Assembly (NCBI GenBank): GCA_023435805.1
Contig: JAEZMC010000044.1
Coordinates: 1 to 6,570, forward strand
Source: Bacillota bacterium
GTDB taxonomy: Bacteria > Bacillota > Clostridia > Acetivibrionales > DTU013
Length of the DNA: 6,570 nucleotides
Direction of reading: 5' to 3'
Positions 1 to 6,570 of this stretch are shown piece by piece; position 1 is the first letter of the stretch, and every line of letters begins with the position of its first letter. A program made the translations under genes and the position numbers. The notes below the pieces were generated by a model. That model was not told where the DNA came from. It did not search any database and was given only the letters and a program-made list of their open reading frames with translations.

Positions 1-1
1 T

Positions 2-8
2 TCTCCTT
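2..8 (-). promoter_or_regulatory. Ribosome binding site of the next gene downstream of purH
   Basis: On the minus strand AAGGAGA lies 5 nt past the purH stop codon (TAA at 14-16). Such a strong Shine-Dalgarno sequence so close to the stop implies that another operon gene begins just beyond position 1. In related Firmicute operons the gene after purH is usually purD (GAR synthetase), which is otherwise missing here. That identity is inferred from context only, because no coding sequence of it is in the window. Confidence 0.6.
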
Positions 9-13
9 TACCT

Positions 14-1558
<1,545 letters not shown>

Positions 1559-1587
1559 GATTTCCTCAACCTCCGCAAAAAATTTCT

Positions 1588-1596
1588 TTTATATCA
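1588..1596 (-). promoter_or_regulatory. Candidate extended -10 promoter element before purH
   Basis: In the AT-rich 46-nt gap between purN and purH the minus strand reads TGA-TATAAA, an extended -10 form (TGn followed by TATAAA, 5 of 6 to TATAAT). No good -35 is present: the hexamer 17 nt upstream is AGGATT. If active, transcription would begin near 1581 and give purH, plus any gene downstream, an internal promoter. AT-rich spacers often yield such matches by chance, so this is only a candidate. Confidence 0.28.
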
Positions 1597-1604
1597 ATTA
1601 TTAA

Positions 1605-2228
1605 TCAAACAATCCTGACCTTTCTGCCTTCCAGTACCAGCCTGCCCTCCGCAAAGAGCCGTATGGCCTCCGGCAGCAGCTCCCATTCCGCCTCCTGCAT
1701 CACTCTGCGCTGCAGCGTTTCCGGTGTATCGTCATCCCTCACCTCGACTGCCTTTTGCAGGATGATCGGGCCCGAATCGTATTCAAGGTCTACAAAATGC
1801 ACCGTTGCACCGGTTACCTTCACGCCGTATTCCAGAGCCTTTTGATGGGGTATGATGCCGTAATGGCCATGCCCGCAGAAGGATGGGATCAGGGACGGAT
1901 GGATGTTGATGATCCTGTTTCTGAAAGCTTCCACAAAGCTCTCACCCAGCATGGATAAAAAGCCTGCCAGCACCACCAGTTCCACGCCCCGCTGCCGGAA
2001 ATGCTCCAGCAACGCCCGGTCGTAGTCCGAAATAGTTTCAAAGCTCTTTCTGGTTATGCAGGCTGACGGGATGCCATGCTTCCGAGCCCTTTCAAGGGCA
2101 TATGCGTCCGCCCTGCCGGAGACCACCGTAACTATTTCACAGTTTGGCAGGCAGCCGCTCTGTATCTTGTCAATAATGGCCTGAAGGTTCGTTCCTCCTC
2201 CCGACACCAGTATTCCCAGCTTCAGCAT
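1605..2228 (-). CDS. purN: Phosphoribosylglycinamide formyltransferase PurN
   Basis: This cytosolic GAR transformylase formylates GAR to FGAR using 10-formyl-THF. At 207 residues it has the normal length (E. coli 212). The phosphate-binding loop SGGGTNLQAI (9-18) is near the N-terminus. The catalytic triad known from E. coli PurN (Asn106, His108, Asp144) is matched by N108 and H110 in INIHPSLIPSF and by D151 in HFVDLEYDSGPII. The loop after the catalytic His is CGHGHYGIIPHQKAL (118-132), which belongs to the CGxGxYG type rather than the GLHTH type of enterobacteria, and is rich in histidine. The ATG at 2228 overlaps the purM stop by 7 nt (ATGCTGA), and GGAG lies 7 nt upstream, so translation is probably coupled to purM. 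The stop is TGA at 1605-1607. No sign of decay. Confidence 0.97.
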   Translation of the reverse strand: MLKLGILVSGGGTNLQAIIDKIQSGCLPNCEIVTVVSGRADAYALERARKHGIPSACITRKSFETISDYDRALLEHFRQRGVELVVLAGFLSMLGESFVEAFRNRIINIHPSLIPSFCGHGHYGIIPHQKALEYGVKVTGATVHFVDLEYDSGPIILQKAVEVRDDDTPETLQRRVMQEAEWELLPEAIRLFAEGRLVLEGRKVRIV

Positions 2229-3244
2229 AAGTCCACTCCAGCCTCTCCCCTGACAACATCTCCGATGACATATGCTTTTTCGCCCAGTGCTTCGAGGTAT
2301 TTTACCGCATCACCGGCAATACCCGGTGAAACAGCCAGCACCATACCGATTCCCATGTTGAACGTATTGTAAATACTGCTGTCGCTGATATCGCCCAGCT
2401 GCTGCAGCAGCGTGAATATAGGCGGCACCGGCCAGGTACCGGGGTGGATCTTCACTCTGAGACCCTCGGGAATCATCCTTGGAATGTTCTCAATGAAACC
2501 GCCGCCCGTAATATGCGAAATACCCTTGATATTGTACTTTTCCTTCAATTGAAGGATGGTTTTGACATAGATTCTCGTCGGCTTCAGCAGCTCCTCTCCG
2601 AGCGTCGCGTCAAGTTTTCCGACATGCTCCTGAAGCTTCTCCTGTGTCGGATTCAGAAGCTTGCGCACCAAAGAATAGCCGTTGCTGTGAAGCCCAGAAG
2701 AAGCAAGGCCGATCAGTGTGTCCCCTTCGGCAATCGTTTTGCCGTCAATGATCTTTTTTTTGTCGACGATGCCGACGGCAAACCCTGCAATATCATATTC
2801 ATTTTCAGGGTAAAAGCCGGGCATCTCGGCGGTTTCGCCGCCGCTCAGCGAACAGCCGGACAGCATGCAGCCTTCTGCCACGCCCTTGACGATCTGCGCC
2901 ACTTTTTCGGGCCTGTTTTTGCCCAGCGCGATGTAATCCAGGAAGAACAGCGGCTCGGCGCCGCCGCACACGATATCGTTCACGCACATTGCCACCGCGT
3001 CGATGCCGATGGTATCATGCCTGTCCATCAGAAAGGCTATTTTCAGCTTGGTACCAACTCCATCGGTGCCGGATACCAGCACCGGCTCTTCATATTTGCT
3101 TTTATCCAGGGCGAAGAGACCGCCGAAACCGCCGATATCCGTCAGTACTTCGGGCCTGAAGGTTCTCTTCACGTCATTTCTCATCAGTCTGACCGCTTCG
3201 TAGCCGGCTTCCACATCCACGCCGGCATCCTTGTAATTAATCAT
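2222..3244 (-). CDS. purM: Phosphoribosylformylglycinamidine cyclo-ligase PurM (AIR synthetase)
   Basis: This ATP-dependent cytosolic enzyme closes the imidazole ring, converting FGAM to AIR. At 340 residues it is close to the family norm of about 345. Family motifs appear in order: DIGGFGGLF (36-44), the nucleotide-binding SGTDGVGTKLK (58-68), CVNDIVCGGAEPLFFLDY (87-104), LSGGETAEMPGFY (133-145), then ASSGLHSNGYSLVRK and, toward the C-terminus, GISHITGGGFIENIPRM. The ATG at 3244-3242 directly abuts the purF stop (TAAATG, no spacer). Its ribosome binding site, GGAGGTGG (GGAGG at 3259-3255), sits inside the last codons of purF. The TGA stop at 2224-2222 is overlapped by the purN start. Both junctions suggest translational coupling. 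Product identity is secure and nothing looks truncated. Confidence 0.97.
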   Translation of the reverse strand: MINYKDAGVDVEAGYEAVRLMRNDVKRTFRPEVLTDIGGFGGLFALDKSKYEEPVLVSGTDGVGTKLKIAFLMDRHDTIGIDAVAMCVNDIVCGGAEPLFFLDYIALGKNRPEKVAQIVKGVAEGCMLSGCSLSGGETAEMPGFYPENEYDIAGFAVGIVDKKKIIDGKTIAEGDTLIGLASSGLHSNGYSLVRKLLNPTQEKLQEHVGKLDATLGEELLKPTRIYVKTILQLKEKYNIKGISHITGGGFIENIPRMIPEGLRVKIHPGTWPVPPIFTLLQQLGDISDSSIYNTFNMGIGMVLAVSPGIAGDAVKYLEALGEKAYVIGDVVRGEAGVDLC

Positions 3245-4681
3245 TTAACATCCACCTCCACATGAAAACTTACTGCCCTCTTCCGGTACTTCCATCGGAT
3301 AGGCGGAATTGAAGCAAGCGGTGCAAAACTCGCACCTCGCTCCGGAGGCAATTCCCATCAGGCCTTCCAGGCTGAGGTATCCAAGGCTGTCCGCACCGAT
3401 CATGGTACAAATCTCATCCACTGTATATTTGGATGCAACAAGCTGTTTGGTCGAAGAAATATCGATCCCGAAATAGCAGGGAAACTTGTACGGCGGTGAG
3501 CTGACACGCATGTGCACCTCTTTCGCCCCTGCATCCTTGAGCATCTGAACAATTCTCCTGGTGGTGGTGCCTCTGACAATCGAATCGTCCACCATAACCA
3601 CACGTTTTCCCGCTATTTCCGCCTTCATGGCATTGAATTTTATTCTGACGCCGGATTCTCTCTGACCCTGTTCCGGCTGTATGAAGGTCCTGCCGACATA
3701 ACGATTTTTCAGCAGTCCCTGACCGTACGGTATGCCGGACTGCCTCGAAAAGCCCAGCGCAGCGTTCAAACCGCCGTCAGGCGCGCCGATGACCACATCC
3801 GCTTCAACAGGATGCTCGACAGCCAGACGCTTTCCGGCTTCTATTCTTGACTGCAGCACGCTTGCACCGTCTATGACGCTGTCCGGTCTGGCAAAATAAA
3901 CAAATTCGAATATGCAAAGGCGTGACGGCTCTTTTGTTTCCGTCTGGATGGATTGGATTCCATCCTCGCCGATCAGAACAATCTCACCCGGTCTGACGTC
4001 CCTCACCAACTCCGCGCCTACGGCATCCAGCGCGCAGGATTCGGAAGCCAGCACATAGGAATTGTCCAGCTTCCCAATGCAGAGGGGCCGTATTCCCTGC
4101 GGATCCCTTATGCCCACAAGCCGTTTGGGCGTTACCATGACAATGGCATAGGACCCTTTAATCGTACCCATTACTTTTTCTATGGTGTCTTCAATATTAT
4201 CACTGCTGATCCTGTATCTTGAAATCAGATTGGCAATGACTTCCGTATCGCTGGTGGTCTGGAATATGGCGCCGCTTTCCTCCATTTTGGCCCGAAGCTC
4301 CGCCGCATTGACCAGATTGCCGTTGTGTGCAAGTGCCAGCTGTCCGATCTTGTACTTGACAACCATAGGCTGGGCATTTTCGCGAAGGCTTGCACCCGTT
4401 GTGGAATAGCGCACATGCCCTATGGCGATACGGCCCTTCAAGTGGTTCAGCACCACCTCGTTGAATATTTCCGGAACCAGCCCCATATCCTTGTGATGCA
4501 GAATGATTCCCTCGTCATTCACGGCAATTCCTGCGCTCTCCTGCCCTCTGTGCTGCAGTGCATAAAGGCCATGGTAGGCAGCTCGGGCCACATCATGGTT
4601 GTCGTTGTTGAATATGCCGAATACGCCGCACTCCTCGTGAAGCTTGCCAAACATAATATCCCCGTTTTCACGTCCGTACAT
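3245..4681 (-). CDS. purF: Amidophosphoribosyltransferase PurF (Fe-S type)
   Basis: This enzyme catalyses the committed step of purine synthesis: PRPP plus glutamine gives phosphoribosylamine. I start it at ATG 4681-4679, 1 nt after the purE stop and about 8 nt after GGAGGAAGG, giving 478 residues (B. subtilis 476). The Ntn glutaminase nucleophile is Cys18 in HEECGVFGIF, so residues 1-17 would be a removable propeptide. LQHRGQESAG and AHNGNLVN follow. The PRPP loop is VVMVDDSIVRGTT (361-373). Cysteines at 256 (LCIFEF), 402 (FPCYFGI), 450 and 453 (CEFCTACF) match the four ligands of the B. subtilis [4Fe-4S] cluster, so an oxygen-sensitive, Bacillus-type enzyme is expected. Alternative starts are ATG 4654 (469 residues, 8-residue propeptide, GGGG 5 nt upstream) and ATG 4723 inside purE, which is unlikely. 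The C-terminus is an odd CGGGC, whose codons carry the purM ribosome binding site. Confidence 0.96.
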   Translation of the reverse strand: MYGRENGDIMFGKLHEECGVFGIFNNDNHDVARAAYHGLYALQHRGQESAGIAVNDEGIILHHKDMGLVPEIFNEVVLNHLKGRIAIGHVRYSTTGASLRENAQPMVVKYKIGQLALAHNGNLVNAAELRAKMEESGAIFQTTSDTEVIANLISRYRISSDNIEDTIEKVMGTIKGSYAIVMVTPKRLVGIRDPQGIRPLCIGKLDNSYVLASESCALDAVGAELVRDVRPGEIVLIGEDGIQSIQTETKEPSRLCIFEFVYFARPDSVIDGASVLQSRIEAGKRLAVEHPVEADVVIGAPDGGLNAALGFSRQSGIPYGQGLLKNRYVGRTFIQPEQGQRESGVRIKFNAMKAEIAGKRVVMVDDSIVRGTTTRRIVQMLKDAGAKEVHMRVSSPPYKFPCYFGIDISSTKQLVASKYTVDEICTMIGADSLGYLSLEGLMGIASGARCEFCTACFNSAYPMEVPEEGSKFSCGGGC

Positions 4682-4682
4682 T

Positions 4683-5201
4683 TTACAATCCTTCCTCCGC
4701 CAGCTTTTTCTGCAGTTCTGCATTCTTTAGCTCCACCTTGGCGGCAAGCCCTTTTTTGTATTCCTTCATCTTGGTGCGCAGCTCAGGATGAGCCCCGGAA
4801 AGGATTTGAACCGCAAGAAGGGCAGCATTTTCAGCGCCGTCTATTGCAACTGTCGCCACAGGTATGCCCGCAGGCATCTGGACAATGGACAGCAGTGAAT
4901 CCAAACCGTCCATTGTGGAGGATTTGACCGGTATGCCGATCACCGGCAGCGGCGTGAATGCGGCCAGCACTCCAGGGAGGTGTGCCGCTTTTCCTGCTGC
5001 GGCAATAATGACTTCAATACCGTTCAATTCGGCGTTTTCTGCGAAGGCCGATGCTTTTTGCGGAGTTCTGTGGGCGGAACAAACCATGGTTTCGGTTTCA
5101 ACTCCGAATTCCTTAAGCAGCTTGATGCAGCTTTTCAGTACGGGTAGATCGGAATCGCTTCCCATGACGATTGCGGCTTTTGGTGCCTTTAAAGAGTTCA
5201 T
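4683..5201 (-). CDS. purE: N5-carboxyaminoimidazole ribonucleotide mutase PurE (class I)
   Basis: PurE converts N5-CAIR to CAIR in the cytosol. At 172 residues it has normal class I length. Visible motifs are IVMGSDSD (11-18, substrate phosphate loop), SAHRTP with the catalytic His at 44, AAAGKAAHLPG (67-77) and QMPAGIPVATVAI (108-120). SAHR rather than SAHK points to class I, the mutase that acts after PurK, rather than the class II AIR carboxylase. No purK is in the window, so it must lie elsewhere or the class assignment needs checking. Lys71 stands where E. coli has Gly; to my knowledge this is common in clostridial PurE. The C-terminal 30 residues are Lys/Glu-rich. The ATG at 5201-5199 has GGAGG 6 nt upstream (5212-5208), partly inside a possible stem. 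It is the first gene of the biosynthetic block, after a terminator and a structured leader. Confidence 0.96.
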   Translation of the reverse strand: MNSLKAPKAAIVMGSDSDLPVLKSCIKLLKEFGVETETMVCSAHRTPQKASAFAENAELNGIEVIIAAAGKAAHLPGVLAAFTPLPVIGIPVKSSTMDGLDSLLSIVQMPAGIPVATVAIDGAENAALLAVQILSGAHPELRTKMKEYKKGLAAKVELKNAELQKKLAEEGL

Positions 5202-5202
5202 C

Positions 5203-5232
5203 GAATACCTCCATATGTTCTCAATGGTATTC
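5203..5232 (-). promoter_or_regulatory. Possible stem masking the purE ribosome binding site
   Basis: GAATACC (5232-5226) is perfectly complementary to GGTATTC (5209-5203). In the mRNA this gives a 7-bp stem around a 16-nt loop. The 3' strand takes in the last two G of the GGAGG ribosome binding site (5212-5208) and most of the spacer to the purE ATG. Two or three G-U wobbles beyond an A-A mismatch could draw in the rest of the GGAGG. The complementarity is seen directly; a role in controlling translation is inference. Confidence 0.4.
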
Positions 5233-5245
5233 CGGACAGGCCGGA
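5231..5245 (-). repeat. Small hairpin in the purE leader
   Basis: TCCGG (5245-5241) and CCGGA (5235-5231) form a perfect 5-bp inverted repeat with a 5-nt loop. Its two outermost pairs use bases 5232 and 5231, which also begin the stem over the purE ribosome binding site, so the two cannot both form completely. It is followed by AATACC, not by a U run, so it is not a terminator. It overlaps the 8-nt palindrome CGGATCCG (5242-5249). Confidence 0.4.
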
Positions 5246-5261
5246 TCCGTATATTTTCTTC

Positions 5262-5322
5262 TTTTTAAGGCGGTTTCGGTCCATGGAACAGGTGCAGAGA
5301 TTTTCCCAAACCGCCCTAAAAA
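5262..5322 (-). repeat. 15-bp inverted repeat in the permease-purE intergenic region
   Basis: On the minus strand TTTTTAGGGCGGTTT (5322-5308) is complementary to AAACCGCCTTAAAAA (5276-5262) over 15 positions, with a single G-U. After one G-G mismatch, two more G-C pairs extend the helix inward (5306-5305 with 5279-5278), leaving a 25-nt loop. There is no U tract after the 3' arm on either strand, so it does not look like a terminator. The 5' arm begins with the U tract of the preceding terminator. It could be an mRNA 5' stem or a two-site DNA operator, with arm centres about 46 bp apart. I recognise no known motif in it. Confidence 0.6.
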
Positions 5323-5358
5323 CAAGAAGCCCGCTTTGGCAGGCGGACTTCGTTTTTA
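5318..5358 (-). terminator. Intrinsic terminator after the permease gene
   Basis: GAAGTCCGC (5351-5343) pairs with GCGGGCTTC (5334-5326) over 9 bp including one G-U, around an 8-nt loop. TTGTTTTT follows at 5325-5318. The stem begins 9 nt past the permease stop. A run of A on the 5' side (5357-5353) makes the element read as a terminator on the plus strand too. This separates permease transcription from the purine synthesis genes, unless there is read-through. Confidence 0.8.
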
Positions 5359-5381
5359 TTCTATGCGAGCACAATGGTCAA
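5353..5381 (-). promoter_or_regulatory. Candidate promoter for the purE-purH operon
   Basis: TTGACC (5381-5376, 5 of 6 to the -35 consensus) and TAAAAA (5358-5353, 4 of 6 to the -10) are separated by exactly 17 nt. A second -10-like TAGAAT (5363-5358, 5 of 6) and a second -35-like TTGACG (5389-5384) are nearby but spaced 20 nt apart. The start would fall near 5351-5346, within the 5' arm of the permease terminator, so such a transcript would lack part of that hairpin and escape it. The site overlaps the end of the permease reading frame, which constrains its bases. The -10 is weak, so this is tentative. Confidence 0.3.
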
Positions 5382-6570
5382 TGCGTCAAAGATATATTTC
5401 AACAGGAAGAGCGCGGTAACAATGTACATGATGGGATGTACCTCCTTTGCCTTGCCCCTGCAGATCTTGGCCAGGCAGTAGAAGATGAAGCCGGCTGCAA
5501 CGCCTGTCGCGATACTGTAGCTGAAGGGCATGACTACCGCTGTAAAGAAGGCGGCCGCCGCATCCTCAAACTCATCCCACTTCACTTTCGCGATGGACTC
5601 CATCATCAGGATACCGACGACGATCAGAGCCGGCGCCGGTGCTGCGGAAGGTACCATCAGTGCGATAGGTGAAACGAACAGGGATGCGAGGAACAGCAAA
5701 CCGACAACTGCGGAGGTCATACCGGTCTTACCACCGACAGCGATACCGGAAGCGCTTTCCACGTAGGTGGTGGTATTGCTGGTACCCAGCAGCGCACCGA
5801 CAGAAGTAGCCGTTGCATCTGCAAACAAAGCCTTGTCCAGTTTGGAGGAGAAGCCTGTACCCTTCTGGAGGGATTCTTCGTCCTGGTCGTCAAAGATCTT
5901 GGTCTTTCTGCCCGTACCAAGGAAGGTGCCGATTGTATCAAAGGTATCTGCAAGGCTGAACGCCAGTATCAGTGTCAGTATTTTCACCAGCTGCGTCGGG
6001 TCTGCAAAGAGTCCGGCCAGATCCAGCTTGAAAAGTGTCGGTTCCAGGCTCGGAGGAATGAAGGATGCAGCTGTTAATTCGGGTACGTGGGTTACACCCA
6101 TCGGAATACCGATGGCCGTTGTGAGAAGGATGCCAATCAGCATTGCTCCCCTGACCTTCAGAAGCATCAGTATGACGATGACTGCCACACCGATCAGTGT
6201 CAGCACGGAATCGGGGCTTGTAAAGTTCACCAGCGCGGGGACGACTTTCGAAAATGCGCCTGCGGCGTTTGCTTCGCTGTCCGGTGTAAAGTCGAGGAGA
6301 TGGCCGTTGATGAAGCCGATGTAGGCTATGAATAAACCGATACCTCCGCTGATAGCATATTGCAGTGACTGCGGAACAGCGTAAATGATCATTTTGCGTA
6401 CTTTAGTTACTGTAATGATGATGTTGATGATACCGCAAATGAAAACGATAGCCAGTGCCTGCTGCCATGGTACTTTCATACCGAGGCAGACCGTGAAGGT
6501 AAAAAGTGCGTTCAAGCCCATACCTGGTGCTACTGCATATGGTACATTTGCGACAAACGCCATGATAAAT
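5361..6570 (-). CDS. NCS2-family purine permease, PbuG/AzgA type (5' end outside window)
   Basis: This inner-membrane transporter probably imports guanine and/or hypoxanthine by proton symport. About 402 C-terminal residues are visible. The frame stays open to the window edge (TTT ATC before the first ATG at 6563), and by comparison with B. subtilis PbuG (about 440 residues) roughly 70 N-terminal residues are missing. AzgA-family signatures are ANVPYAVAPGMGLNALF, the motif ADTFDTIGTFLGTG in the substrate-site helix, FADATATSVGALLGTSNTTTYVES (ending in the conserved Glu region) and the C-terminal GKAKEVHPIMY shared with PbuG. Many hydrophobic segments fit a 12-14 helix NCS2 fold. It ends in TAG at 5363-5361, directly before an intrinsic terminator. 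Substrate preference within the family (guanine, hypoxanthine or adenine) cannot be read from sequence, so I give no symbol. Any riboswitch controlling it would lie upstream, outside the window. Confidence 0.93.
   Translation of the reverse strand, partial: FIMAFVANVPYAVAPGMGLNALFTFTVCLGMKVPWQQALAIVFICGIINIIITVTKVRKMIIYAVPQSLQYAISGGIGLFIAYIGFINGHLLDFTPDSEANAAGAFSKVVPALVNFTSPDSVLTLIGVAVIVILMLLKVRGAMLIGILLTTAIGIPMGVTHVPELTAASFIPPSLEPTLFKLDLAGLFADPTQLVKILTLILAFSLADTFDTIGTFLGTGRKTKIFDDQDEESLQKGTGFSSKLDKALFADATATSVGALLGTSNTTTYVESASGIAVGGKTGMTSAVVGLLFLASLFVSPIALMVPSAAPAPALIVVGILMMESIAKVKWDEFEDAAAAFFTAVVMPFSYSIATGVAAGFIFYCLAKICRGKAKEVHPIMYIVTALFLLKYIFDALTIVLA

Noticed and set aside
2444..3265. 273-residue open frame on the plus strand, opposite purM
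   Set aside because: It lies fully antisense to a well-supported purM, resembles no family I recognise and has low-complexity His/Gln/Arg-rich composition typical of an antisense shadow.
4682..4723. purF starting at ATG 4723
   Set aside because: This would overlap purE by 41 nt and add a basic, unconserved extension; the ATG at 4681 has a much better ribosome binding site and spacing.
5262..5280. The 15-bp repeat as a second terminator
   Set aside because: The 3' arm on the minus strand is followed by GAAGAAAATA and on the plus strand by CAAGAAGC; neither is a U tract.
5262..5322. Bacillus-type PurR boxes
   Set aside because: CCGAAAC (5279-5273) resembles CCGAAC, but there is no properly spaced inverted partner matching the PurBox consensus.
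5202..5360. Purine (guanine/adenine) riboswitch ahead of purE
   Set aside because: These are common before purE in Firmicutes, but the conserved core (the TATA, TTTCTACC-like and three-way junction segments) is not present on the minus strand.
5202..5360. ZTP (pfl) or PRPP (ykkC-type) riboswitch
   Set aside because: I could not find the conserved cores of either, such as the CCGCCUGGGC-type segment of pfl. CCGCC occurs in the terminator without the rest. A covariance-model search would settle it.
5202..5360. A small protein gene in the permease-purE gap
   Set aside because: No minus-strand frame with a plausible ribosome binding site spans the gap, and the region is filled by inverted repeats and a terminator.

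Overview
The window is a stretch of a de novo purine biosynthesis operon. Every supported gene lies on the minus strand, so transcription runs from high to low coordinates. The gene order in that direction is: a purine-base permease (5' end outside the window), then purE, purF, purM, purN and purH. The window ends 13 bases after the purH stop, with a ribosome binding site for one more gene. That gene is not visible, but purD is the usual candidate. Strong GGAGG-type ribosome binding sites, near-zero spacing between genes, a Bacillus-type PurF (propeptide plus iron-sulphur cysteines) and a PbuG-like permease all point to a Firmicute. The order purE-purF-purM-purN-purH and clostridial-looking proteins such as PurE with AGKAAHLPG suggest Clostridia. 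Base composition looks intermediate, roughly half GC. I cannot name a species.

Layout. Positions 6570-5361 hold a partial NCS2/AzgA-family permease. Positions 5360-5202 are non-coding: a bidirectional-looking intrinsic terminator (5318-5358), a 15-bp inverted repeat (5262-5276 with 5308-5322), a small hairpin (5231-5245) and a 7-bp stem that overlaps the purE ribosome binding site (5203-5232). Positions 5201-14 hold five tightly packed genes. purE-purF are 1 nt apart if purF starts at 4681, purF-purM are 0 nt apart and purM-purN overlap by 7 nt. Only purN-purH has a real gap (46 nt), which contains a candidate extended -10 element.

How the genes work together. PurF makes phosphoribosylamine from PRPP and glutamine. 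PurN formylates GAR, PurM closes the imidazole ring to give AIR, PurE moves or adds the carboxylate that yields CAIR, and PurH carries out the last two steps to IMP. The permease would import preformed bases. purD, purL/Q/S, purK, purC and purB are needed for a full pathway but are not in the window.

The core genes are ordinary and their identification is secure. The least explained stretch is the purE leader, about 145 nt long if transcription starts where I suggest. It has no recognisable purine, ZTP or PRPP riboswitch, yet it carries nested inverted repeats, one of which covers part of the purE ribosome binding site. This is the best candidate for an undescribed regulatory element, but it rests on reading by eye alone.
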